NCBI GenBank assembly: GCA_028673005.1 | Contig: CM054115.1 | Location: 6,989,501-7,053,500 of the forward strand | Origin: Tanypteryx hageni | Lineage: Eukaryota; Arthropoda; Insecta; Odonata; Petaluridae | Direction: 5' to 3' | DNA: 64,000 bases | In this document: positions 21,148-32,676 of the stretch, one piece after another | Layout: every line of letters starts with the position of its first letter | Position numbering within the stretch: the stretch's first letter is position 1 | Notes under the pieces: model-generated | The model's input: only the letters and a program-made list of their open reading frames with translations | What the model was told of the DNA's origin: nothing | The model's database searches: none | Made by a program: the position numbers and the translations under genes

Positions 21148-23900
21148 AGAAGAAGAAGTACAGTTCGACTCGGAAGAATTCACGGTAGTTTATTCTGGAG
21201 GAAATAGTGGGGAAAGGTCTGGTACTTAGGAATGATATGATGAAAAGCGTGACAAAGATAATAGCAACGAACGATAGACTGATGGCAATAAAGCTAAAAG
21301 CAGTCCCAGTGGACATGCTGATAATCCAGGTATATATGCCAACGTCAGATCATGACGATGAAGAAATAGATGAGATCTATGAGCAAATTAATGAAATTTA
21401 CGAAGAAGATGGAAGAGGAAAAGGTAAACTGCATAATAATGGGAGATTGGAACAGCATAGTCGGAGAAGGACAGGAAGAAAATGTTGTCGGGCAATACGG
21501 ACTTGGGAAGAGAAATCGAGGAGGGGAGAAACTCGTAGAATTCTGCATCAATAATGACCTTGTAGTGACTAATACATGGTTCAAAAACCATAAACGAAGG
21601 TTATACACATGGAAAAGCCCAGGAGATAGAATGAGATGCCAAATAGATTACATCCTTGTAAAACAAAGATTCAGGAACAGCATAAAGAACGCCAAGGCAT
21701 TGCAAGGAGCGGACATTGATTCAGATCACAGCCTTCTAATAGTTGACGTGAGTACAAAGCTCAAACAAATAAGAAAAACGAGAAGAGAAAGACAGACCTG
21801 GGACCTAGAAAAACTGAAAGAAAGGCAGGAGGTAGTCAGCATGAAGTTGGAAGATAACCTAAGAAAGTTGGAAAACAAACCGAAGACCGTTGATATAGAA
21901 TGGGATGAAATTAAAACCAGTATCAAGGATACCTTGGATAAAGAGATTGGAAAACAAGAGAAGAAAATCAGAAAACCATGGATCACGAAGGAAATGCTGG
22001 AGAAAATGGATGAGAGACGAAAATGGAAAAACGTTAACAGTGAAGAAGGTAGAGCCAACTATAGGCGTATAAACAATGAGTTGAGAAGGGTAACAGATAA
22101 ATCTAGAGAAAATTGGATAAAAGGGAAATGTGATGAAATAGAACAAATGGAGAAGTTAGGACGGTACGATATGATGTACGCTAGGGCACTGGAATTAGAA
22201 GATAAGAAGTCTAATAGAATTTGTGGTAAAGGAATTATGAATACGGATGGGAAGATAGTCTCAGAAACAAAAGATGTAGCACAGGTTTGGGAAGAATACA
22301 TTAAGAAATTATACGGCAAACAGGCAGGAGAGGGGAAAATAGAACTGGAAAATGAGGAAAACATTGAAGAAGACAACTTAGGACCAAGTATTATGGAGAG
22401 CGAAGTAGAAAAGGCGATAGTGGAACTAAAGAAGGGGAAAGCCACGGGCAGCGATGGAATACCGGCTGAGATACTTAAAATCATAGGATCAGAAGGACTA
22501 AAAGCGATCACGAAATTAATTAATAAGATTTACGACACGGGAGAGTGGCCTCAGGATTTCCTAGAAGTAACAATGATCCCTCTAAAGAAGTAGCCAAAGG
22601 CAATGCAGTGTAAAGATTACAGAACTATAAGCCTTCTGTCACACACATCGAAGATCATCACGAGGATTCTTAATAAAAGGCTGGAGAAAAAGGCAGAAGA
22701 AATAATAGGGGAAGATCAATTCGGTTTCAGAAAAGGACGAGGAACTAGAGATGCTATAGGAGTAGTTAGAATCATATCAGAAAGGGCAATAGAATACAGT
22801 CAAGATATCTGCGCATGTTTCGTAGACTGGCAGAAGGCCTTTGATAGAGTAAATTGGGTAAAGTTGATGAAGATATTAAAGGATATAGGTGTAGACTGGA
22901 AAGACAGGAGACTGATTAGGAATCTATATGAGAATCAAGTTGTAAAGGTTAGGTTTGAGAATGTGGACACCTGCGGAATAAATATCGGTAGAGGAGTAAG
23001 ACAAGGCTGCTGCCTATCGCCAACCCTATTCAATATATATGGAGAAAGTCTAATGCAAGAAGCTTTAGAAGGTACAGGGGATTTCAAAATTGGAGGAAGG
23101 ATTATAAGAACAGTAAAATACGCAGATGATCAAGTACTTCTAGCAAGAAAGGAAGAGGAGCTACAAAAAATGATAAATAGACTAGTGATAACAGGTAGAA
23201 AATACGGTATGGAAATAAATACAGAAAAATCCAAGGTCATTCGAATATCGGGTAAAGAAGAGAATCTGAACATAACTATTGGGGGAAAGCCATTACAACA
23301 AGTTTCAGAATATAAATACCTTGGAAGTATCATAACACGGGAGGCAAAATGTACGGATGAGATCAAAACTAGAATAGGAAAAGCAAAAGCGGCTTTCAGG
23401 AGAAAGAAACAACTACTTACAGGGAATATAAGGGAAGATACCCGCAAGAAGTTGATAAAATGCTACGTATGGAGTATAGCATTGTATGGGGCAGAAACAT
23501 GGACGCTAAGGAAAAATGACATCAAATACTTGGAAAGCTTTGAAATGTGGACTTGGAGGAGAATGCTGAAGATAAAATGGACAGATAGGATGAAAAACGA
23601 TGAAGTGCTACGAAGAATAGGAGAGAAGCGAATGATTATACAGACTATCAGAAAGAGGAAGGCTAACTGGGTTGGACATTACATGAGGAGAGAGAGTATG
23701 ATTAAAGATGTGTTAGAAGGAAAACTAGATGGGAAAAGGGAAAGAGGTAGGAAAAGGTATCAGCTGATAGACGATTTGAAAGGGAAAGAGAGTTATCAAG
23801 ATATGAAGAGGACAGCGGAAAATAGGAGTATATGGAGAACCAGGTTTAACCATGAATAATCACGGACCTGTCTACGGACAGACTACCTATGATGATGATG
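21148..23900 (+). mobile_element. Nearly intact RTE-like non-LTR retrotransposon
   Basis: The element is flanked by the 12-bp direct repeat ATATCTTATATA at 21136-21147 and 23901-23912, a target-site duplication. It holds an endonuclease plus reverse-transcriptase gene and a very short 3' region ending in an (ATG)n microsatellite (about 23887-23900), a layout typical of RTE-clade elements. The 5' end is truncated inside the endonuclease. It inserted into the CR1-like fragment, because the duplicated bases are that fragment's own coding sequence (ILYINDLD). Confidence 0.8.
21207..23859 (+). pseudogene. RTE-like endonuclease/reverse transcriptase with one frameshift and one stop
   Basis: Order: partial APE-type endonuclease (VDMLIIQVYMP, then MGDWNSIVGEG, then IDYILVKQRF and DSDHSLLIVDV), a linker, then the reverse transcriptase (KGKATGSDGIPAEILK, FRKGRGTRDA, DWQKAFDRVNW, GVRQGCCLSPTLFN, catalytic KYADDQVLLA, EYKYLGSIIT), and the C-terminal region (NDEVLRRIGEKR, WVGHYMRRE). 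A frameshift lies between about 21370 and 21425. A single in-frame TAG at 22591-22593 interrupts PLKK-PKAMQCKDYRTISLL. Otherwise about 830 codons are open and the YADD catalytic box is intact, so decay is recent. Confidence 0.85.
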
Positions 23901-24708
23901 ATATCTTATATACATAAATGACTTAGATAATGTTATTACAAATAAAATCAAGTTATTCGCGGATGATACGGTAGTTTACAGAGAGATTAACAGTCCTGCT
24001 GATCAAGCATTACTTTCTAACGACCTACACGCAATTCTCGAGTGGTGTAAAGAGTGGCAATTAGAGCTGAACTTAGGTAAGTGTTCCGTCATGAGATTCT
24101 GGAGAAACAAAGAAATTGAGGCGATGAATTACAGTATAGAAGGCGTACATTTAAAATTATCCGAATCCGTCAAATACTTAGGTGTCATTTTAACAAGTAA
24201 CCTCTCGTGGGACACACACATACGAAATATATCCGGGAAAGCTAAGCAAAAACTAGGATTCATCAAACGGATAGTAGGTAAAAGCGAAGAAAAAGTCAAA
24301 GAGACATGTTACTTTTCTTTAGTTAGACCGCTGCTAGAGTATGCGTCGAGCATATGGGATCCGTACGAGAAAGGTTTAATCACCGAGTTAGAGAAAGTGC
24401 AGCGAAAAGCTGCTAGATTCGTCAAAAATTGTTATGATAGAAATATAAGCGTTACAGGCTTGATACAGGACTTAGGATGGGAATCACTAGCTGAGCGTCG
24501 ATCACGTGCTAGGTTAAAACTTCTTGAAAGATTTAGAACGAGTACTTTCTCCAGCGACGTCAAAGAAATAATAAGAACTCCCACCTATATCGGTAGAATG
24601 GACCATCCTCGTAAAATAAGAGAGATAGCCTGTAGGACGGAGAGATACAAAGGCTCATTTTTCCCTAGAACGATAGCTGAGCAGAATAAAACTTGCGATC
24701 AAAAGTAA
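23901..24708 (+). pseudogene. CR1-like reverse transcriptase, 3' half
   Basis: The frame begins inside the reverse transcriptase with ILYINDLDNVI, then LFADDTVVYREI (catalytic ADD box), WCKEWQLELNLGKCSVM, VKYLGVILTSNLSWDTHI, LVRPLLEYASSIWDPY, LEKVQRKAARFVKNCY and a final IAEQNKTCDQK stop. These are hallmarks of CR1/L2-type elements. The 5' part is missing, though the fragment may extend slightly left of the RTE-like insertion (21136-21147). It is open to its natural stop. Confidence 0.8.
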
Positions 24709-24822
24709 CCTCGCGTAGGGGCGTAAACCAAGGCCTAATTTTGGAGTTTTCCCCTTGGTGTTAATACACCCCCTGCCACACACCCTTGCGGTGGCTTGCA
24801 GGGTAAACTGTAGATGTAGATG
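24709..24822 (+). mobile_element. 3' UTR and tail of the CR1-like element
   Basis: A GC-richer tail ('ccttggtgttaatacacccc', 'gcggtggcttgcagggtaaa') ending in short 'gtagat' repeats, as CR1-type elements often end. The interrupted Helitron-like module resumes immediately after. Confidence 0.6.
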
Positions 24823-26181
24823 AAACACTGTTCTGTAAATAATTTGAAAATTGCAGCTTCCTAGCTCATCCTGTAGTACCTAAAAAATTATTAAACTTTA
24901 ATGTTCAAATGGGGTTAAAAAAACCCCTAAAAATCACATTTTTAAATTTCGATTTTTATAGTTGGTTATGAGAAAAGTTCTATAATGTTGCAAAATTTCA
25001 GCTTCCTAAACTTATTAGATTGGTCTACTCACTGGATTCCGTTTTCCCATGCTAACTTATGGTAGATATTCCGGGGTCTCTGGAGTCGAACCCAAGACAC
25101 TTTAAGCAAAAGTGACAATAATTCCTAATAGATATTGCGGCCATCTAGCAACACTGAAAATTTCATCTTTCTAGCTTACCGGCAAGTGCCCATAATTAAT
25201 TTACAAAAATAGAGCAATGCTTTTCTTATGGGAAAAAACGCATTTTTCGGAATTTCTGGAGTCGAACTCATATCACTTAGGTAAGAAGTCTCATTTTATC
25301 TGAAGGTTTCTCCATCATATCTACAAAAACCAAAACTTTCAGAACTTTAGCTCTTGTAGTTTGGGCTGGACATTAGTATCCTCCTGTTATATCATTATAT
25401 ATCGACAACTCTTACAGAGGAGGATATAACATACGAGTAGTTGGTGCTTGCATTCTGCAAGCATATTATCTCAAGATAAAAAGACAATCATTTTTCATAT
25501 TTCATCATTACACATTTTTAATTCTAAATATTTCACCTCCGCAGCGATTTTCGTTTTTCCCAAATGTAAAAATAACAGTTTTAAACAATCCCCAAATGTT
25601 GCAATTTTAAATATTTTACACTTTTTACATTATAAGGTAATAATTCTACACATTTTAGCCAAATGTTAAAGTTGTAGCACTTCTATAAGTAAAATAATAT
25701 TTTTCTAATTGTTTAATTTTAAATAATTTTTAACGGCCGCCGCATGTCAAATATGGTAAAATTGAAATGTTTATTTTTGAAATTTACTTCTCTGCAAATA
25801 ATTGAAAATTTTCAGCTTCCTAGCTCATCCCGTAATGTCTAAACAGTTATCTATTTGTTTAAACTTTAGGAATTTTTAACTGCCGAACAAAATAAAATAT
25901 CAAAATTTGTATAATCCCTATTTAGTTTTTTTAAGAATTCTACTTTTTAAAAAAATTTCAGCTCCGTAGCACATTCGGAAATGCCCAAACCCTGAAAATT
26001 TGTTTAAACAATTGCGAATTTTTAGCGGCCGCATTGTTGCACTTTTTCATGATTTTCGTTTTTTCTAGGCGGTTTTGCACAAAATCCTATCTATGAAAAA
26101 AATTTCGAATCTCCAGCACATCTGGAAGTGCCTAAACATTAGTATCACTACATTGCGTGTTTTCTTTTCACTACTTCCATC
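24823..26181. mobile_element. Helitron-like units, direct copies
   Basis: It repeats modules seen at 13217-13760 ('ggggtctctggagtcgaac', 'aatttctggagtcgaactca'), then a unit start near 25434 (CGAG in place of CTAG) and the standard modules to 'ggaagtgcctaaacattagt' at 26144. Confidence 0.6.
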
Positions 26182-27034
26182 ATTATCACTTATACTTGAC
26201 CTCTTCAACATTATAAAATTTAACAGAGGGTTAAAAAATAAATTTAAGTTACAAATAACTCAGTGCACAGAGATAGTGAAATAGGTCTACGTTAAGACTA
26301 CAACTGACAAGAGTCAAGCATTTCAACTGCTAAAACTCAAGCCGGTGTAGATCGTGACACATTATGGAGGTGGAATAGTGAAAGAGAAGCAATAGCCAAT
26401 GGGGAAACGATGCTCTTGCAGGTCCATTTATATATGAAACCCATTGTAGTGCATGTTTGGTTTGCTGCAATTTATATATTATTATACATTACTCATATAT
26501 GCATTCAAACATTTAGATCCCTCCACACGTACCACATGTTTTTTCATATGTAAAAATTATTTTTTGATGTGTAGCATTATTGTTTTATAATTATTTATAT
26601 TGATGTTAATACAGTAAATTAACATTGTAATAAAGTAATTGTCGAAAATTATAGATTTAAAAATATAAATCATCAAAAACATTCTTTACGATACAGTGAT
26701 GCCAAAGAAAAATGAATCATATTTCTATTTCTGTTTTTCAAATGTTTTCGGCCTTTAAAGATATACTATTTGAGCTAGACCTGTGAAATTTACAGGGAAA
26801 ATAATGAAATTGGCCACCAGACGATGCAATGTTATGCAATACTGCTGAAATATCACAATATTTAGGATACTTGATGAAATTTGATTAGTGCAAAACATGA
26901 AAAATATCATAAGATTAGCCTGCGGTTGCACTGTGCATAAGACGTATATATATATAAATTGAATTTGAAATAAAATCCAGATTGGCCAGGGCCGTGTTAA
27001 GCAGAGCTCACCTGTGTGTGTTTGTATATATATA
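26182..27034. other. AT-rich intronic DNA, no gene seen
   Basis: No family signature seen. A short readable stretch near 26320-26400 (GVDRDTLWRWNSERE) hints at a helix-turn-helix-like fragment but is too short to call. Confidence 0.4.
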
Positions 27035-27204
27035 TAACAGCTTACGGAAAAGGAAAGGTAAAATGGATATATGGATGTCAACAAGGTGTTGGGATGAGGA
27101 AACCCAGTAAACACTCACCAATCAGACGACTTCAGGTTGGCAAGGCCCCGGGGATGTCGAAGCGACACACGTAAAAGAACACTAAAATACAGAAACATCA
27201 CAAA

Positions 27205-27240
27205 CGTAGAAGCTTTCGGAATTGTTCCTTCATCAGCTAC
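27205..27240 (-). ncRNA. Hammerhead-ribozyme-like core, PLE-A downstream tail
   Basis: Minus-strand GTAG, CTGATGA, extra A, stem GGAA-CAA-TTCC, GAAA, then GCTT and CTAC. GTAG/CTAC can form stem I, and AGCT is a palindrome that could form stem III only between tandem copies, as proposed for other short-stem-III hammerheads. The A before stem II departs from the usual G10.1-C11.1 pair. Confidence 0.5.
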
Positions 27241-27378
27241 AGAGAGAGAACTGATGGCGGTGACACTGGGTGGAGGCATGGGGGTGTAAGGGTAGTGCGA
27301 AAAGGTCGAGGATTGGAGGATACGGAGGGGGTTGGGGATTGGTAGGGGGTTGGGAGAATACAGAAAGGGAGTGAAAAG

Positions 27379-30150
27379 CTATCGAAAATTGAGGCCAGGG
27401 GGAGTGAAGGAGTTTAGGAGATGGATACGTGAAAGCTCCCACTGACGGAGTTGGGGAGCCGAAGCATTGTCGGGGAGAGCACGAATGACTCTCACTGTGA
27501 AGCAGTTGTTAAACTTTAAATTATGTTTGTTCGCATGAACGACCACCGGCAGCAGTCGTTTGAGAATGATGCTGTTGCGGTGGCCGTTCATGCGGATGTT
27601 GAGGGGATTGCTAGTGAGGCCAACATAAGAGGCGGGACATTGGGTGCATCTCAGGAGGTCAATGATATTGCGGGTGGTGCAGTAGGTGGTGGAAGTTATG
27701 GGGTAGGTGATGTTGGTTGTGGGACTGGAGAAGGAGTTGCAGGGGGGATTTATTGGGCATGTTAGACATCGGGGTCTACCGCAGGGGTAAGTTCCAGCAG
27801 GGTGTAAAGGCGTGGGTGCTGGGGGTTCTTTCTTCCATAGAATATTTGCCAGATTAGGGGGACGGCGGAAGGAGAGCATCGGTGTTCTGGGAAATGGAAT
27901 CTGTTGAGGGGAGGATGAGAGGATAAGGTGGGCGGCATTCAGGATGTTTTTCAGAATGTCGTGGATGCCGGGGAAATACAGGGTGAGTTGGAGGGTGGAA
28001 TCGGTGGTGGTGTGGGTATTGAGGTGGGAGTTAGGGGTGGCGGGTGCGACTGCCCGCCGGATTTGGTCTTGGATCAGATCCGCCGGGTATCTGCACTGTA
28101 AGAAGGCATGTTCGAGGGTGGAGCAGTACTCGGACAGGGAATCTCTGTCCGAGCAGATTCTCCGCCCTCGTCGGGCAAGGGCGTAGGGAATAGAGGTTTT
28201 TGTGTGGAGGGGATGGCAGCTCTCGAACTGGAGATATTGAAGGCGGTTGGAAGGCTTGAGGTGCACGCTGGTGTGGATTTTGTTTTCCCGGATGGAGAGA
28301 TCGACATCCAGGAAGGTGATGTTGGAGGCAGAGGAGTGGTGGGTGAAGGAAAGCGTGGGGTGGGATAAAAGGCGTTGTAAAAAGGATTGTAGGGAGTCGG
28401 GTCCATGTGTCCAGAGAAGAAAAATATCGGCATTATACCTCAGCCATATGAGTGGTCTGGGGGAAACCTCAAGAAAGCGTTCCTCCCATTCACCTAAGGA
28501 GACATTGGCATAGGAGGGCGCCATGCGAGTGCCCATCGTGGTACCTTTTATTTGTAGGTAGTGGCGCCCTCCAAAAGAGAAGTTGTTTTTTTTGGAGCAC
28601 CATTTCATCCAGATTTGTTAGGAAATGGGAGGATGGTCTTGTGTCAGGTGGTCTGGAGTCCAGTAATTTTCTCAGGGCGGACAGTCCTTGGTTGTGAGGG
28701 ATGTTGGTGTAGAGGGAGCAGACGTCTATAGTGGACATAATTGTGTTAGGTGAGAGAGGGGAAGGGAGTGATTTTAGGCGTAGTAGAAAGTGGTTTGTGT
28801 CTTTGATGAAGGATGGGATTTGACGGACGAGAGGTTGTAGGTGGGAGTCAACATGGCAGAGATGTGTTCCGTGAGAGAATTAAAGCTGGCAACAATGGGG
28901 CGGCCAGGGATGTTGGGTTTGTGGATTTTTGGGAGTAGGTAGAAGGTTGGGGTTCGGAGTGTGTTGGGATCATCAGGAAAATGGTGGAATCAGAGAGGCC
29001 TTCTTGTTTTCCCACGGAACGCAGATATGCAGAAATTTTGGAGGAGTGGTGGTCAGTGGGGTTGGAGGGGTGAGGAAGGTAAGAAGTTTGGTCAGATAGT
29101 TGGCGGTGGGCTTCGTCATTGTAATGCGAGCGGTCCATTACCACAGTGGTGGTACCTTTGTCTGCAGGGAGGATAATAATTTTGTCGTTGCATTTCAAAG
29201 TAGAAATTGCGTGTCTTTCTGGTTTCGTCAAATTGTCGTGGTGGTCAAGGAGGTCGGGAAATTTGGGCTGGGCGACTGTGTGAATGATATAGTTAGCATA
29301 TTGCTCGCTGGGATGGTTGGGAGGATGAGAGGGGGGGATGTATTAGGAAGGGGGTTTGAAGGCAGAAAGGGATTGTGGAAGTGAGTCGGGGGAAGATGAG
29401 GAGTCTGATGTGGGTGGGGCGTACGAAGGCTTGTATGTCGGCAAGGAGACAAAAATGGTCAAATTTTATGGTGGGGCAGAAGTAGAGGCCGCGGGAAAGA
29501 AGGCATTCTCGGGGGGGTTAAGAGCATGAGAGGGATGGTTCAGGACGTCATCTGGCTGGGGGGGTTTGCGGTATGCGTGGGGGTGGGGTCCTGCGGAGAA
29601 TTGGGATGCATCCTCGGTTCGCGGGTTGAAACAAACGGAGACCTCCTGAGAGAGTGTAGTGGGGGTGGAGTGGGGATTCCCAAAAGGTCTGCCAAGGAGG
29701 ATTTTTGGGCGAGGAGAGGCAGGGGAGGCAGGATGTCGGGTTTACCAGCTGGGAAGTAGGGGAGAGGTAGGCCGAGCTGGAGGTGGCGGATGCACATAAG
29801 GGAAAGTTTGCATATGAGTCTGTATCGGTTGGCTGCGATATCCTCTGCAGCTCCACGGAAAATGGCGTCGAGATTAGCTGTGGAGTTTGGGGAAATGTTT
29901 GAGTTCGTGTATGAGAATTAAACATTTCTCATAGTGCATGTTAGAGAGTGATTTATATTGGCGAAAGATTAGACGGACAATGTTGAGGAACATGAGGTGA
30001 TATGTAAGGGCGAAAGATGAGCGGATAGCCGGGGGAAGGCCCGATAGGGGGATTCGCAGGGTAAGAACTTTGGGGGGAGGCCTAGTTCTAGGCAGACATT
30101 GAGGAATTCAATCTGGCAAGTTAATGATGTTTGTTTGCGGAGGTGATAAC
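27379..30150 (-). pseudogene. Penelope-like reverse transcriptase/GIY-YIG endonuclease
   Basis: Minus-strand blocks: N-terminal SLTCQIEFLNVCLELGLPPK (about 30120), then LTKPERHAISTLK and IIILPADKGTTTVVMDRSHY (29231-28848), then VCSLYTNIPHNQGL (about 28720), then TTMGTRMAPSYANVSLGEWE, RYNADIFLLW, ITFLDVDLS, the cysteine motif CGRPRCLTCP, and GIY-YIG SYVGLTSNPLNIRMNGHRNS, ending PPGLNFR. This is a Neptune-like PLE order. It is broken by frameshifts (one near 28590) and by loss of the first catalytic aspartate: the usual YxDD box reads YNAD. The GC-rich codon content differs sharply from the AT-rich surroundings. Confidence 0.85.
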
Positions 30151-30497
30151 ACACGTAAAAGAACACTAAAACACAGAAACATCACAAACGTAGAAGCTTT
30201 CGGAATTGTTCCTTCATCAGCTACAGAGAGAGAACTGATGGCGGTGATACTGGGTGGAGGCATGGGGGTGGAAAAGTAGTGCGGAAAGGTCGAGGATTGG
30301 AGGATACGGAGGGGGTTGGGGATTGGTAGGGTGTTGGGAGAAGACAGAAAGGGAGTGAAAAGCTATCGAAGGTTGAGGCCAGGGGGAGTGAAGGAGTTTA
30401 GGAGATGGATATGCGAAAGGTCCCGCTGACGGAGTTGGGGAGCCGAAGCATTGTCAGGGAGAGCGCGAATGACTCGCACTGTGAAGCAGTTGTTAAA

Positions 30498-30500
<3 letters not shown>
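30148..30500 (-). repeat. Upstream pseudo-LTR of PLE-A
   Basis: Repeats 27168-27520 nearly base for base in the same orientation: the final codons of the frame, 3' UTR, hammerhead-like core and 'ttcttttacgtgtg'. It ends where the PLE N-terminal coding sequence begins. Confidence 0.85.
30189..30224 (-). ncRNA. Hammerhead-ribozyme-like core, PLE-A upstream tail
   Basis: Identical in core and stem sequence to the 27205-27240 copy, so a transcript spanning the tandem would contain two copies about 3 kb apart. Confidence 0.5.

Positions 30501-30562
<62 letters not shown>
30501..30562. repeat. (TA)n microsatellite
   Basis: Uninterrupted TA run between the PLE-A upstream copy and the mariner-type element. 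Confidence 0.95.
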
Positions 30563-30565
<3 letters not shown>

Positions 30566-32085
30566 GGTGTCCGGTGACTTTATGTCATAACTTCGGGATC
30601 GTATTCCTTAAGTGATTTTGACTAAAAAATGTCATATGAACAGGGGTCCAATTCTCCTTTGTTACAGAGCTACAGGCAATTGAAATTATCTTGTACTTTG
30701 ATTTGTACAACTCAATGGCTGAAAATGCATTGTTTAAATAATTATTCTTATACATTGTTAATTGTTAAAAATGAACTATTTAAATAATCATTTGTTTACC
30801 ATGATACTTAATCCATTGTTACAACAATTGTTCAAAATGGCCGTCTTCAGCTTGGATGCACAATCTGGCCCATTTGAGTAGGGAACGTGAAACAGCATGA
30901 AGAACTGCAGAGTTATTAACGCACCTCACAGCATCAAAAATTAGCTGAATAAATTCTTCCTTCGTGCTCACTTTGGCTTCATACACAATGTTTTTCATTT
31001 GCTCCCACACATGGAAATCCAACGGAGTGAGATCCGGAAACCTCGGTGGCCAATCCTGCGCACCGCCACGACCGATCCATCAGTTAGGGAACTTCTTGTT
31101 AAGATACAGTGTACCATTCCTACCAAAATGGGGGGGGGTTCCCCGTCATGCTGGTAGTACATCTGAAGTAGTGTTTGCAGAGAAATGTCTTCTAAGAGAC
31201 CCGACATTTCATTTTCCAAAACATTAGCATAAATGGCACCTGTAAGACGTGGCGGGAAGAAGTACGGTCCAACCAGCTGGTTCCCAATGACACCACACCA
31301 CATGTTCACAGAAAAACGGAGTTGGAATTAGCTTTCAACTGTTCAGTGAGGATTTTCGTGAGCCCATAAATGGTAGTTTCTCGTGTTGTTTATTCCATCA
31401 CGAGTAAACTGTGCCTCGTCCTTGAACAAGATGTAATGGTTCAGGATGGGGTGTGCATTTAACCAATGGCAGACTTTCAACCGACCAGCCATATCCCCAG
31501 GTTGAAGATCCCAAACTTGCTGGATATTGTAAGGATAAAGTCCCTCATCGTGTAATGTTTGTCAGACTCGCATTCGTGGAACGTTGAGGCGGGCGGACAG
31601 TCCTCGTGTATTGAGACGTGGACTTCGCTGAACCATTTGAATAATGTTTTCTTCCTCATCCACATTAACTTGTACTGGATGTTCAGCTCTCAAAGACATG
31701 GAAATGAGCCATTTTCTCATAAATGTCAGTGAACTTGAATAAAAGTACGGCGATCTGGTGTTCTTCTTGGTGGAAATCATTGTCAATATTCGTAAATGGC
31801 AGAAACAGAGTTTCCATTGCAAAACCCGTACACGAAGTACATATCCGCATACTCTTCATTAGAAAATGTAAACGGCATTATTGAACGTTAATGATACCAC
31901 ACATGTCACAGCAAACTACACAACGCTAACTTACGTTCTACTGACATACTGCCTGCGAACTTACAAAATACATCCGTGTCTGTTGTGCCAGCGTCAGGCT
32001 TTTCATTGTTGTAACAATGGATTAAGTATCAATGTAAATGAATGATTATTTTAATAATACATTTTTCAACAATTGAAGGTTGATG
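30563..32085 (-). mobile_element. Mariner/Tc-type element of the arthropod DUF4817-like group
   Basis: It begins beside (TA)n with 'aaagggtgtccggtgacttt'. Inner parts of the two ends are inverted copies: 'tgatacttaatccattgtta' at about 30808 matches the right end near 32003-32030 inverted, with flanking 'aataatcatt' blocks. The right end lacks the outermost bases and is probably truncated where it meets the PLE-B fragment. Confidence 0.65.
30819..31822 (-). pseudogene. Mariner-type transposase, broken
   Basis: Minus-strand blocks: helix-turn-helix part IIQMVQRSPRLNTRGLSARL, then YNIQQVWDLQPGD, first catalytic block ILFKDEAQFTRDG, NYHLWAHENPH, then VNMWCGVIGNQLVGPYFFP, LLQMYYQHDGEPPP (second Asp), and DFHVWEQMKNIVYEAKVSTK with the C-terminal RACIQ/HFEQLL-type ending WARLCIQAEDGHFEQLL at 30819. 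The order matches transposases common in insect genomes. Several frameshifts and stops separate the blocks, so it is inactive. Confidence 0.8.
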
Positions 32086-32599
32086 ATTGGAGGAGGTGGG
32101 GAGTAGGAGGGGCGGATAGCCAATAAGGAGGAGTGTGGTAAGGGAAAGTGCGAATAGCTACAATGTAACAGAGGAGACATTGTAAGTGGGCTAATAGGGT
32201 TAGCGGAGGTTGAGGCCAGGCAGGGAGAAAGAGTCAAGAAGATGTATATGTGCTAGTTCCCATTGTCAGAGAAGGGGGGCAGGAGTGTCATAGGGTAAGG
32301 CGGGAATAATCCTAACATTGTAGCAACTATTGAAGGGGACATTTTGGGTATTGGCGTGTAATGCAACTGGGAGGGGGCGTCTGAGAGAAACGCTATTCCG
32401 GTGACCGTTCATGCGGATGTTTAACGGATTGCTGGTGAGGCCTAAGTAAAATGCAGGACAAAGGGTGCAGGTAAGGAGGTAAATGACATTATGGGTGGTG
32501 CAGTTGCTTTTGGAGGTGATGGGGTAGGTGATGTTGGTGGAGGGACTCGAGAAAGAAGATGAGGGTAGGTGGATAGGGCAAGTGAGGCAGTGAGGTTTG

Positions 32600-32603
<4 letters not shown>
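32086..32603 (-). mobile_element. PLE-B fragment with GIY-YIG end and an internal stop
   Basis: In minus orientation from (TA)n: CGKPHCLTCP, FYLGLTSNPLNIRMNGHRNS, LPVALHANTQN, then an in-frame TGA where the 10.8-kb copy has Arg (LL-stop-QWELAHIYLLDS), the natural end GLNLR, and the start of the 3' UTR. It is cut before the hammerhead-like core by the mariner-type element. Confidence 0.8.

Positions 32604-32674
<71 letters not shown>
32604..32674. repeat. (TA)n microsatellite
   Basis: Long TA run at the 5' edge of the truncated PLE-B copy. Confidence 0.95.

Positions 32675-32676
<2 letters not shown>

Larger units (their letters stand above)
16320..26181. repeat. 9.9-kb block bounded by inverted repeats of about 0.3 kb
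   Basis: The left boundary (from 16320, 'gatggaaatagtgaaaagaa' then 'cacgcaatgtagtgatacta') reappears inverted at the right boundary (ending 26181). The similarity continues inward into the Helitron-like module on both sides (to about 16660 and from about 25860). Within lie the Tc1, RTE-like and CR1-like insertions. The block may be one large foldback-like arrangement of Helitron-like units, or the product of an inverted duplication. Confidence 0.5.
27035..30500 (-). mobile_element. Penelope-like element PLE-A with tandem pseudo-LTRs
   Basis: In minus orientation: a partial upstream copy (30500 to 30148) containing the end of the coding frame, 3' UTR and hammerhead-like core; then a full-length but broken coding region (about 30150 to 27379); then the same 3' UTR again ending at 27035 in 'cctttccttttccgtaagctg' and TA repeats. 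Head-to-tail partial copies of this kind are characteristic of Penelope-like retroelements. Near-identity of the two tails points to recent insertion. (TA)n borders both ends. Confidence 0.85.

Noticed and set aside
21345..23447. Long antisense frames (up to 150 codons) opposite the RTE-like gene
   Set aside because: Shadows of an AG-rich coding strand; they read as Ser/Phe/Leu-rich low-complexity protein with no motif.
27523..29759. Several Gly/Arg-rich plus-strand frames in the 27.5-29.8 kb region
   Set aside because: They lie opposite the GC-rich PLE coding strand and show no domain; the minus strand carries the recognisable reverse transcriptase and endonuclease.
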